Source: Isochrysis galbana (lineage: Eukaryota; Haptophyta; Isochrysidales; Isochrysidaceae). Taken from it: a stretch of 64,000 nucleotides of DNA. The position numbers were made by a program, and so were the translations under genes. The stretch is from assembly GCA_018136815.1 (NCBI GenBank), contig CM030937.1, forward strand, positions 2,180,887 to 2,244,886, written 5' to 3'. The notes under the pieces were generated by a model, which worked only from the letters and a program-made list of their open reading frames with translations, had not been told where the DNA came from and did no database searches. Position 1 is the stretch's first letter; each line of letters starts with the position of its first letter. Of this stretch, positions 15,501 through 25,034 are shown piece by piece.

Positions 15501-17898
15501 GCGGCCTGCGCCGTGTTGCTCGGCGGCGCGCGAGTGCCCGAGATTGCGGGCTCAGTGTGGCCAGAGTGTACCAGAACTATCGACTGCGTTTGGGCATCCT
15601 AAGGTTCATGAACAGCCCTTTCAATCAGGAACTACACCTCATCATGGCGCTCAGGTCGAGCAATCTCCAGTTGAGCTAGAGGCGCACAGGGTCGAACTCT
15701 ACGTAACCGACCAACGCGTAAGCCCACGCCGCATGCGGGCGGTGCCTTTTGTTGACGAGCACACGCATGGGAGAAGAGCGACTGCGTCGCTTGAGGCGAC
15801 CAGGAGCTTGTTAACGCGCTCGCCAGTGTCCACCCGCGAGCACAACAGCCCTTTTCGCACCGAACGCGTGCAAGCGCAGTCGCGGCTTGCGAAGAACGAT
15901 CCCCTCGCTAGTTCCCATCCTCCTTGTGATGGTCAGGCTCAGCCGCGCCGGTCGATAAGGCATGTATTTCAGAGGGTGATCCGCGAGGAGGACCTCGCAG
16001 CTCTCTCCCGTGGCGATTCGAGCGGTGACGAGTCCCGGTCGGAGGACCTTCTTGAAGCGGCGGTGCGATCGCATCTCGGTGAGGCCGCGCTGCGCCATCC
16101 TACCTCAGGATCGCCGCCGCCTGCAGGGCATGCATCCGGTACGGTTGCAAACGTGAGCAACATGGTCGTCGGCGAATCCAGAACGTCTCATGCTGCCGGC
16201 ACCTTGGACGCGACACTAGTCGGAACTGGGCTGCATCACGATCACTCTGCCCGCCGTCCGCCGAATGCAGTAGCCGAGAATGGTAGCTACGCTGCTACAT
16301 CCGATGGGTCCGACTATCGGTCGCGCTCGAATAGTAAGCAGCGAGATGTGGAGACGCGCTACAGCTCCATCGATAGGAGCCCCGAGCACCGGGAATTCCC
16401 CGCATTTGCTCACTCGTCGGCAGGCACGCTCCTTGCCTCGGTCCAATGCAGTGGATCTCAGTATAGACGCAAACGCCGGGTCATTGAAAGCGATTCCGAG
16501 AATGGCGAACCATCGCAAGAGCTCCCACGACGACGTGAACGGGCGATCAGCGCGCAACGGCTCGGACGAGAAGAGTCGCAGTACAATTCTGGAGAGGAGC
16601 GACCGAGGGCCTCGAATGGCATGCATCGTTCTGGGCGGAAGCCGAGGGTCGTCTCAACAGGATCGATGCGCGTAGATATGCCCGGCGGCTGCGATGGAGG
16701 CGATGAGCGCAAGAGAGAGTGTGTAGATGCGGAGCATGAGGTCAGGGAGGTGGCCATCGATCAAGATCTCGGAGAAGCCGAGTCAGAGCACGGACTTGGC
16801 GAGGAAGACTTGGATGATGATGAGCTGCTCGAGCTGCAAGCGGACGCGCTCGAACGCGATCGCTGTGTGTCGGGCGGGGGGGGAATGGGCGATGCACTGC
16901 ATGGAGTTGCGGAGGACGACCCTGACGAGACGCTTTGGGGAGGCAACATGGACGCGTCTGTGGGCGGCGGGTTCGATGGCGATGTGTACCAGAAGGTTGG
17001 CGATGGCGGCCTGCAAGTGTCACTGCCGTGCGAAGTATGCGGCGAGCTCGTTCCCGCTATGCGCTTGCAAGCCCATCAGGCTGATTGCGCTCGGACTCAG
17101 GGTCAGACGCATGTGCTTGAAGACACCGACGGGGGCGACAACGCTGCTTCGTGCGCCTTCTGTGGCGTGCCCCAGGCGTTGTCCCGACTTGATGCCCACG
17201 AGGCGCTCTGCAGCACACGCTCAGGCGTTGGCGCCCACCGTTCGGCGCCTTCTTCAACGGGTCGAGCACCGCTCACAAAGCTCCGTACTATTACGATGGA
17301 TGGCGTTGTGACACCAACGAGCAATCAAGCGTCATCTTACCATGATGGCCTACCAAGTAGGGGTCATTGGCTTCCACCTTCTCAGCACCACGGTCAGACT
17401 CATCGTCAAGCGCCTACTCACTCTCCAAAATCACGCTTCTCGCGGATGAACCGGCACTCGCCCTTGCAGGACGACATTGAGGAGAGTAGCGACGAGGACA
17501 CCGAGGGCTTCGGTGCAGACTCTCGGCGTGCGCAGCCGCCGATGGCCGAGGTGGCCCAGACCAATGTGCCAACCAGTGCTTCCGAGGCGTTGTTCCCAAA
17601 CTTTCGCTCCCTCACCGCGTTGCAGCGCGATAGAGTTTGGATGCCGGTGGACTACCTCTCGCAGTTTGGTGGCAATCCCACCTGCGGGCGCAACAATGCG
17701 TCCGGTGTGCCCGCAGCAAGCATCCATGAGAAGGGCAAGGCGAAGGGGAGGGCGAGAAAGCCCCGCCGCAACACATGGCGTAACATCAACGGTCGCAAGG
17801 TGTACTTTGACGAGAAGGGTCAGCAAAGCGTCGGCCGGATCGCGTACCGAAAGTCGACGGTTGCTAAGGCCAGCGGCGTCGCAAAGAAGCGGTGCTGA
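12562..17898 (+). CDS. large acidic protein with tandem UBZ4-type zinc fingers
   Basis: This is a single 1778-residue frame. The start is the first ATG (12562), since the upstream extension begins only at a GTG. The N-terminal 250 residues look folded but I do not recognise them. Residues 330-1450 are low-complexity and rich in Ser, Asp, Glu and Arg. Two similar motifs, a hydrophobic core followed by an acidic run (ISMLISAMSDDDD at about 690; VSMLVGDMSSDESDAD at about 761), resemble SUMO-interacting motifs. Two fingers fit C-X2-C-X11-H-X3-C exactly (about 1490-1509 and 1531-1550), the Rad18/UBZ4 ubiquitin-binding pattern. The C-terminus is basic, with a conserved-looking block around GRKVYFDEKGQQ. 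UBZ4 pairs plus SUMO motifs occur in DNA-repair scaffolds such as SLX4. That role is inference, because no nuclease-binding domain is recognised. It probably acts in the nucleus. Confidence 0.75.
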   Translation: MDVVLEVRDAEATLSSELIAIMHLRTSVGGVARDMLQTHLIPLFGNPSGATPSLAPGVALYHSTQSVDAILHGPRVPNMLQCRLLNKQSGAHARLISVVVVTVMHEADRLIFGEVDLQRMQLAFERSGSATWRLVAVAARPVSQRLRPALDALSPVLKQSAEQGQGVLTLKGIADVVITAFSTIATWRQAPVDADETSIPTVLPQPTPREVREMAALLHVLRQALASFPQASELLEPNESDWLITNLDEWEELAALGEEDLRCHLASEAGAQDKVAISYLEDMCNDHAARRVALNRLLKSDAWDGWAHDGSKERSKEKEGWREGEFGNSEECGLIDAARQQLLALRSACMRAEEGVAAVEPVELASLATEPAAECDLAPKVEPMDAGRAGTADVPRLWADRVCSLHLGSAPMPPDTLKVQQDDIDSNMMVSQISAEVPFTPSHGRGLWLNAEAAPPGREPLRPLGRFSSSCDASPCGVRRTVTDCEPQNALHVSSWVADQARMQEISAPRRRSDAVLHPRTPGKYVHMNGGYLGLGDDGVSVAGVAADHVIANDESSGPTKRHAALSSLAERGDGQLDQIGEAMSAPPRSTCVGMFGASPSRLSLPDSSAVRSNGHPTSIGQNIHGDQKPIPFALLARANNVAPLTSSDLHARCQGGGELQEPGARAAASEPQSASPYPEGFARSASGAISMLISAMSDDDDSFDDDRQSPLMHDDLEATYDASHVNALEKAPDLDLPSGVLDSSSTHSMETSGRMGGASVSMLVGDMSSDESDADVDVCGEDRNAEASVHSKSPEIHGMGCNVGAHLAADEFSLGASSRTCSGECSSASLAQKQKDSALQWRRILNGNSHDARPGPASAAGVQQCGYSPTWEDADLFSQPTQTDAQAHNNTEVLAPEGTASETALLTPWANEMGPEARANANRTPTCASANSVEASGSSPGSLGSRPVRSGRLSTKHRHATAAASTPVINLWDEECCPQRPAPCCSAARECPRLRAQCGQSVPELSTAFGHPKVHEQPFQSGTTPHHGAQVEQSPVELEAHRVELYVTDQRVSPRRMRAVPFVDEHTHGRRATASLEATRSLLTRSPVSTREHNSPFRTERVQAQSRLAKNDPLASSHPPCDGQAQPRRSIRHVFQRVIREEDLAALSRGDSSGDESRSEDLLEAAVRSHLGEAALRHPTSGSPPPAGHASGTVANVSNMVVGESRTSHAAGTLDATLVGTGLHHDHSARRPPNAVAENGSYAATSDGSDYRSRSNSKQRDVETRYSSIDRSPEHREFPAFAHSSAGTLLASVQCSGSQYRRKRRVIESDSENGEPSQELPRRRERAISAQRLGREESQYNSGEERPRASNGMHRSGRKPRVVSTGSMRVDMPGGCDGGDERKRECVDAEHEVREVAIDQDLGEAESEHGLGEEDLDDDELLELQADALERDRCVSGGGGMGDALHGVAEDDPDETLWGGNMDASVGGGFDGDVYQKVGDGGLQVSLPCEVCGELVPAMRLQAHQADCARTQGQTHVLEDTDGGDNAASCAFCGVPQALSRLDAHEALCSTRSGVGAHRSAPSSTGRAPLTKLRTITMDGVVTPTSNQASSYHDGLPSRGHWLPPSQHHGQTHRQAPTHSPKSRFSRMNRHSPLQDDIEESSDEDTEGFGADSRRAQPPMAEVAQTNVPTSASEALFPNFRSLTALQRDRVWMPVDYLSQFGGNPTCGRNNASGVPAASIHEKGKAKGRARKPRRNTWRNINGRKVYFDEKGQQSVGRIAYRKSTVAKASGVAKKRC

Positions 17899-18654
17899 TC
17901 GTCCAAGAGAGGCATAGACATGCCTATTCTCGAGTGGCGTGTGAGTTGCATGGCTTGCGCGCCCTCCGCCTTTGTGTCCATGATGATTATTGCTGCGACG
18001 CGAGCATAGCAGCCTCAACATGCTGAACGCTGAATCTTGTCGCACTCACTGTGTGTTCCGTCGGCGTTTATGCATACGAGGCAGTTTATAGCCAGTGCGA
18101 TCCACCTGGTTGCCGACGGCTTTAACCTCTTTCCCCCCTGTCCTTCCCGTTGACTCGTCGATCCATCACATTGTGCTAGAAAGCTTGATGCACCAAACGC
18201 ATCGATCACCAATTGGCATCGTCGGACACTCTTGCTTACCTAGAGAAGTAAGGGGGGGAGGCGAGCTACTCACGAGAAATTTTTTTTTCATGTTTACCTG
18301 AAAGATCAGAACTACTTGTAGGGATGGCGATGGCGGCCGTCGCTGTTTGATGGCCTACCTGCCAGAGGACAGCGCAGCGCGGCCGCCACAGCCACAGCCA
18401 TTTCTGGCCATGCGCCCATAGACCACAGGTGAGAAAGTTGCCCCATGCCACCTGCGCGGGACTGCTCGTCGCTCGTTGCGAAGGATTCACGAACGCACCG
18501 GCTCGTGACACCCCATGGTCCGCCCATCCCACTCGCTCACGTTGTGTCTGTGCTCGTGCTGGTGCTGGAGCATCGTCCGGCCTTGTGCCTCGAGTACGAA
18601 TTTTTTGAGGTATGACGCGAGGCATCCCTGGTAGGAGCGCGAGTCCCTGACACA
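17899..18654. other. intergenic, no gene seen
   Basis: This is the 3' flank of the UBZ4 gene followed by mixed sequence up to the retrotransposon fragment. Short frames on both strands have no recognisable content. An A/T run sits near 18279-18289. Confidence 0.5.
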
Positions 18655-19620
18655 CTAGCCTACCTCAAAACGCTAGGCGATGGAGAGTATGCCACCATCC
18701 TAGGAGTGCCCTTCTGGGAAGGTCCCGACGACGATACCTTTTGGGAGAGGCTCTACGCCAAGCTCCAAGCTCAAGAAGAAAATCGCAGCGTGGAAAGTAG
18801 TCCAGAACCTCTCGATTCACGGGAGAACTCTACTAGAAGATATCAATGTCAAAGGCACGCGTAAGACTCTAGAAGATATCAATGTCAAGGCGCTGCCCCA
18901 AGCGTTCCTCGCAATGAGGAAAACGAAGAAGCAGAAATCCACTTTGAGATGGGAGAAAAACTAACGGCCCTCTTGGGAAAATGGAAACAAATACCGCAGC
19001 TATACAAGTACAACTTTCTAACGCCAAGGGACTCGTATATGCACTTCAAACACGTCCTACATAGGAGGATAGCTACGGCGAACCGTTTTGCTGACGATCC
19101 GACATGCCGTTTTTGCGGCATAGCCCCCGAGAGCTCCACTCATACAGCCTCGTGTATCGCGACGGAGTCCATCTTCGAATTCATAGAAGGACTTCTAGGG
19201 GTTAATTAACCTTAGGCCGGGATCTGAAATAGCCCAACGTCTTTTCTGCTATCAAGTAGACAGACCGCATCCCTCCTCGGGATACTTAGGTATCCTGGCA
19301 TGGAGGTATATCCTAACGGACTTTTATTTACAACATTCAATATGGCAACGCGGGCAGTAGACGGTAGGTCCGTTAGGACGATCTTAAGAGCGATCCTTGC
19401 TCCTTGCGAGATACCACCTATTTGTAACAGCGAAAGTCGGTTTCTTCCAGAGGCTGAAAAAACAACGAGAGAATATGGGGCTACACGCCCCAAGTAACAA
19501 ACATATTAGGAAAATGATAAGCCCTCTTTACACGGTGGACAAAGACTTCTACCTAGAAACATCGGAAGACCTCCTGCAGGCGGCGAGAGGTCGAGATATT
19601 CGGAACATCACCTAAGATAG
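18655..19620 (+). mobile_element. non-LTR retrotransposon fragment (copy 2), frameshifted
   Basis: Plus-strand frames show, in order, the end of a LINE-type reverse transcriptase (YLKTLGDGEYATILGVPFW, then KKIAAWKVVQNLSIHGRTLL), the zinc knuckle CX2C-X8-HX3C (CRFCGIAPESSTHTASC, in an open frame 18949-19209), an AWRYILTDFY block near 19300 and a tail block (KMISPLYTVDKDFYLE) near 19515-19570. They lie in different frames, so the copy is broken. A tandem duplication of about 35 bp (AGAAGATATCAATGTCAA repeated near 18837 and 18870) also disrupts it. It belongs to the same family as the element at 783-2009. Confidence 0.8.
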
Positions 19621-19973
19621 CAAACCCTCTAGCTCAGCTGTGGCGCATGGTGTATTGGCATAGAACGGTGCGGCGAATCGCACCCCGGGTGTGGCCACCT
19701 TCCCAAACCATGCTGCATGCTGTACGACCTTTTAACTTTAATTTCAAATCAGAGTAAGTACATCTTCCTCTAGCTCAGCAGTAGACCTAGGCTACGAAGA
19801 ACGCGAGGCTGCCTAGAACGCGCCCTATAATCTCCCGTAGCAGTGTGGACCATAGAGACATAATGTCGCAACCTCCAGAAGCGCGTTGTGGAGACCATTG
19901 CGCAAGGCGATGGTGGACGCCAAGCGCAGCACTGTGGGTTAGAGGGTAGGCGAGGTGCTCGTCATAATGATGC
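19621..19973. other. intergenic, no gene seen
   Basis: This is mixed sequence at the 3' side of the TspO-like gene. I find no supported feature. Confidence 0.5.
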
Positions 19974-21184
<1,211 letters not shown>

Positions 21185-21933
21185 ACCATGTCTGGACCAG
21201 TCTCCATCACACTCTATTGTATTTCTTCACGTACTAGCTCACTACTATCCCCGTACTCCTATGTCTCTCAGCCACATCATCGTCTCTTCCTCTGCTTCCT
21301 CGCATCTTTCCTTCTTTAAGTGAGGTTTCCATTAATTAAGGTCTATCGCGTAGAATACTAAGAGGGAGAATGACCGGTACTTAGTGTGCAGCCAACTCCT
21401 AGCACTCTAGTCCTTCCCCTTGGTATTTCTTGCCAATGGGGGCCCGGCCCCCCCCCAAAGGTACTCAGCCATGGGCATGGAGGGTGGTCAGCCTGCCGGT
21501 ACACTCACAGCTTCAGGTGTGCAGCTTCACGACCGGTGCGGCATGCGGCCCGCTGGCCTGTGCGGCCTGTGATTCTAATAGTATACTTGTCTCCTGTCAT
21601 TTTGTCCTTCCAAGTTGCAAATGCAAATGCTGATAACTCAGCCAAATCATGTACAAAAGAGGTATGCCTGGCCACAAGGGTGTGGGTGGGCCTCAGCCTA
21701 ACCACTCTCTCGCCTAGGCGTGCACCGCTACAAGTCTACCGATACCTATGTGATGCGCAGTCGTCTCTGCGCAGGGCCTAAATAAAGCGCGGCGCCGTCC
21801 GGGCGCATAACAAAACTCGAAGCTTTGCACGATGAGACGATGAGAGGCGATATTATGATATGAATCACGACTCCAAGGCATCCAAAGCCTGCGCTATCCC
21901 ACTGCAGATCACATGCACTCCCGCACTTAAATC
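21185..21933. other. intergenic, no gene seen
   Basis: A/T-richer mixed sequence with a C-run near 21450. No supported gene. Confidence 0.5.
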
Positions 21934-22634
21934 TTACTGCTCCTCCCCTTCCTCTTCCTCCCCGACAGACTCAGCTTCGGACTCCGACAACGCTCGCGAG
22001 CACCCCAACTTCCGACCATCCTCACCACACTCATCCTCAGGCGGATCCCACAACACCCTGACCACACACTCCCAGGATCCTAGTCGAGTGACAAGACGGT
22101 CGAGGGCTGGCAAAAGCTTGTCCTTCTTGCCGTCTTGCGGCTTTAAGGCAACGCCGTCCATGTTGATCTCGTTCAGCAACGCGAGTAGCTCGCCCTTAGT
22201 TAGCCGCGCCGCCACTCCATCGGCGTCCCACAGCTTTGCCGCTGCGCCTCGTGCCCAGGCCGTGGCGGTAGAGGGACGACTCCACGCCGGATGCGGTCGA
22301 TGGCCTCCTCGCCCATCTGCTTCTCCCAGTGCAGGAAGCGCCGCCGATCCACACCGAACTCGCTGGCCCATTGTGCTTTCGTCGTGAGTTTCGAGCGATC
22401 GGCCCGTGGGTGGTACCAGTGGCAGATGGCATGCAGAGCCCTCTGCTTGGTATCCTCCGACGGTTGGGTTCGCCCACTGCTGGTATATGATACCGGGGCA
22501 CCTGCCCGCCGCCTGGGACGCCCGCCGCGCGCGCTCTCAGCCTCCTCCTCGTCTCGAAGGACACTTTCGTGGACGCCGAGCGCCGGCGCGCGCGCCAGGT
22601 CCGGCGACTCAGCGGGCGCGCCCGGGGATGCCAT
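21934..22634 (-). pseudogene. unrecognised frameshifted ORF, possibly transposase-derived
   Basis: Two minus-strand frames overlap at 22200-22371 and read as one protein only across a frameshift. The upstream part (22634 downward) has a helix-turn-helix-like stretch (KLTTKAQWASEFGVDRRRF). The downstream part (to 21934) has a helical block (TKGELLALLNEINMDGVALK) and an acidic tail. I do not recognise the family. The layout resembles the DNA-binding part of a transposase, but this is a weak inference. An intron bridging the frames is the alternative. Confidence 0.35.
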
Positions 22635-22905
22635 GGCGGTGGAGTGGGCGGAGGGGATGCCTTGGCCCTACGGTGTGTCGCCCGGCACCTTGGGTAGCCT
22701 GGGTCTCAAGCTCTTGCCACGAAGGACAGGTGTGCTAGGGGTTACGCGCGCGCCAGGAGTTGGCTACACGCGGAGTACTCCTAACCAACTGTGAAGAATG
22801 TACAAAGTGTGTGTACTCGTACAAGCTTAAAGTACTAGTCCGTGGCAATCCTAGTTGTTGAATAAAAATACTTGTATTCACAAAGAGCCCCGGAAATGGG
22901 ATTGT

Positions 22906-23094
22906 CAGAGTTTTCTTGTTGTCCTAGTTTAATCCTAGTGCTGAGGGACCGTGCCTCATCGGCAACGGAGCCCCTACCCCTACCCCGCGATGGGGGTGTG
23001 CGCGGTTGGTGCATGGCTCGTCCGGTGTATGTGGCTAGGGATGCTAGCCAACAAGGCCTCTTACAAGACTATACAATTTACAATTTCTTACGTG
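22906..23094 (+). repeat. LTR-like dispersed repeat, copy A (solo)
   Basis: About 189 bp closely resembles 27454-27631, the sequence directly upstream of the copia ORFs. The shared core includes GATGGGGGTGTGCGCGGTTG and GGCTAGGGATGCTAGCCAAC. No copia coding sequence follows, so this is most simply a solo LTR or a fragment. Confidence 0.65.
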
Positions 23095-23499
23095 GTCCGC
23101 GACGATTCTACTAAGTTTAACATGTAGGATCTTGATAGATAGAGATAGTGCGATTTGCCAAGTAGATACCTAATATCTAGATATTAGGCATTAGCATTAG
23201 GTATTGGGTATAGATAATAGCCCTTAGCTCCGGCCCGTAGTAGTCGCGCGTTTGTGTGTTGTGTGTGGTTGTGGTTGTCGAACCAATATGTGTCGTTGTG
23301 CGCACTAGCACAACAAGCACAAAGCTCGAGCTCCTACCTATAAATAGATAGAGATAGTGTACCGTAAAAGGTATTAATTAAGGATTAAGGCGGGGGACGC
23401 GCCCCAAAAGCGCGAGAGTAAGTACTAAGTACTTACAATACGTGGGCAGTAGGCGCGAGACTGCAAGAGCCCTTCGATCGGCGCGGGGCGCGAGAGGCT
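23095..23499. other. AT-rich spacer with a 20-bp palindrome
   Basis: The stretch holds a perfect 20-bp palindrome CCTAATATCTAGATATTAGG at 23169-23188, embedded in further CTAATA/TATTAG-type sequence, and no gene. Confidence 0.6.
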
Positions 23500-23939
23500 G
23501 TCGCCGCGGTCCGCCGCGGCGGCAGCGGTGGACAGCACTACTCTGTACGAGGTTGACCATATCGTCGCGAAGCGTCTGGTCAAAGGAGAGGTTCAATACC
23601 TCATCCGTTGGCAAGGCTTCGACGCAAAGAGCGACACGTGGGAGCCTCTCGAGAATTTGGCGAGACTCGAGCCCGACGTCTCTGCATTCGAGGCGAAGCA
23701 GCTTCACGGCGCACACTGTTCTCAACTTCATGACATGCCACAAGTGGCGCGATCAGTTGCCATCCCAAGAAGCTCAAAAGCTGCGGGATCGTTTGGGTCG
23801 ATGGATCTTGAAGGAGGGTACTCTCTCGTTACCTGACGCGAATGCGCATGAGCGCACCGCGCTGAGTACCGCATCTGGTGGAGGCGACTGCCTGCGTACG
23901 CGCCGTGAAGTTCGTGCCTTTTTTGAAGCTCTCGGCTGA
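23500..23939 (+). pseudogene. chromodomain fragment, probably from a chromovirus-type Ty3/gypsy integrase
   Basis: The frame from about 23528 to 23710 encodes a clear chromodomain: YEVDHIVAKRLVKGEVQYLI, then RWQGFDAKSDTWEPLENL, with the aromatic cage positions Y, W and W visible. After about 23715 the likely continuation (CHKWRDQLPSQEAQKLRD and on to the stop at 23939) lies in another frame, so there is a frameshift or an unseen intron. There is no ATG close to the domain. Chromodomains of this kind sit at the C-terminus of gypsy integrases. A small HP1-like gene is the alternative. Confidence 0.55.
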
Positions 23940-24575
23940 GATGTGACGTGCTGCAGGGGCTGAGGTTGAATGTACGGGCCCACCCCGGGGGGTGTCCGCA
24001 ATGGAGTGAAGGGGGCGCGAGGCCCCCATTGACCATTGACCCCCACTTATGAAAGTAGGTTTGGTGTGTAGCCCTGAATCTCCAGATCTTTTTCCTCCCT
24101 TTGCCTTTGCGGGCTCCCTCATGGTCTAGGCTAGGGCTAGGGTATTGCATTTAGCAAGATGGTTGCACAATTACTACATAAGGTGCACCTAGCCCTCGGT
24201 AGGGTACCGAACTTGCGGGTGCAAGGCATTGAACACAATGTGGGCCGTCACCATAGCCACGGAACCCAAACCATAAGATGGAACCAAAGAAAGAACACCC
24301 AAAGACGCCAACACGGTCCGCGACACGTCTTCTTCTCGAGAACCTCCGGCATTGTCACTAACGTGCCTCCATGTCACTCGAACGGTCCCGCCTGAATGCA
24401 CAAGCACAAAGAGCAAATTGCAGCACGGGACCAGTTTGCCTCAAGGCGACCAGAACTTTTTTGCTTTCACCCCCAAACTAAGCACACATTCACTCTGCGT
24501 GACGGCAGCACGGTAGCCCGGGCTATCTGGGGTTCGTCCGGGATTGCGTCGCCCACGTTGAATAACATCTTATCC
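23940..24575. other. intergenic, no gene seen
   Basis: Mixed sequence. A 75-codon minus-strand frame (24189-24416) contains a hydrophobic stretch but no recognisable domain. Confidence 0.45.
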
Positions 24576-25034
24576 TCACTCCTCTTTCTGTCTCGAGCAC
24601 AATCGCCTCAAAGTCCCGAAATACACGACCTGTCCTTCGTTCGGGAGTGTCCCGCCGGAGTAATGAAACATTTTGCCTCTCAGTGCAAGTGCCTCAAGAA
24701 AGATCGATCGGTTGTTTAGGAGCGCCCGACGTAGGTATTCCAGAGCACCCACTGCTGCGAGCACGACCTGCGCCTCCCTTGGAAACGAAAGCATTGAACC
24801 AGCCCGCCCTACTACCTCGAGGGCGATGGGCGGTGAATTCAGAAGCAGCTCGTCTGCAGCGCATCTGCGTTCCGAGTCGTTCTTGAGCACTTCTCTCGCC
24901 TAGCACGGTATCATGCCGTCCTGCCTTACTGTCTCGAGCACGACTTGCTGACAGTTCTGGAGCGCGGCGCTGGCGTAGCGAAGCATCTTGGCGCTCGGTT
25001 GGATTGCCTCAAACACGATCTAACGGTGTGTTGC
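24576..25034 (-). pseudogene. decayed continuation of the DUF4116 repeat array
   Basis: Minus-strand translations past the stop of the DUF4116 gene still show the repeat rhythm (MLRYASAALQNCQQVVLETV near 24960-24910; LLNNRSIFLEALALRGKMF near 24720), but they are interrupted by stops and a frame change. The array was once longer by at least three units. Confidence 0.6.
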
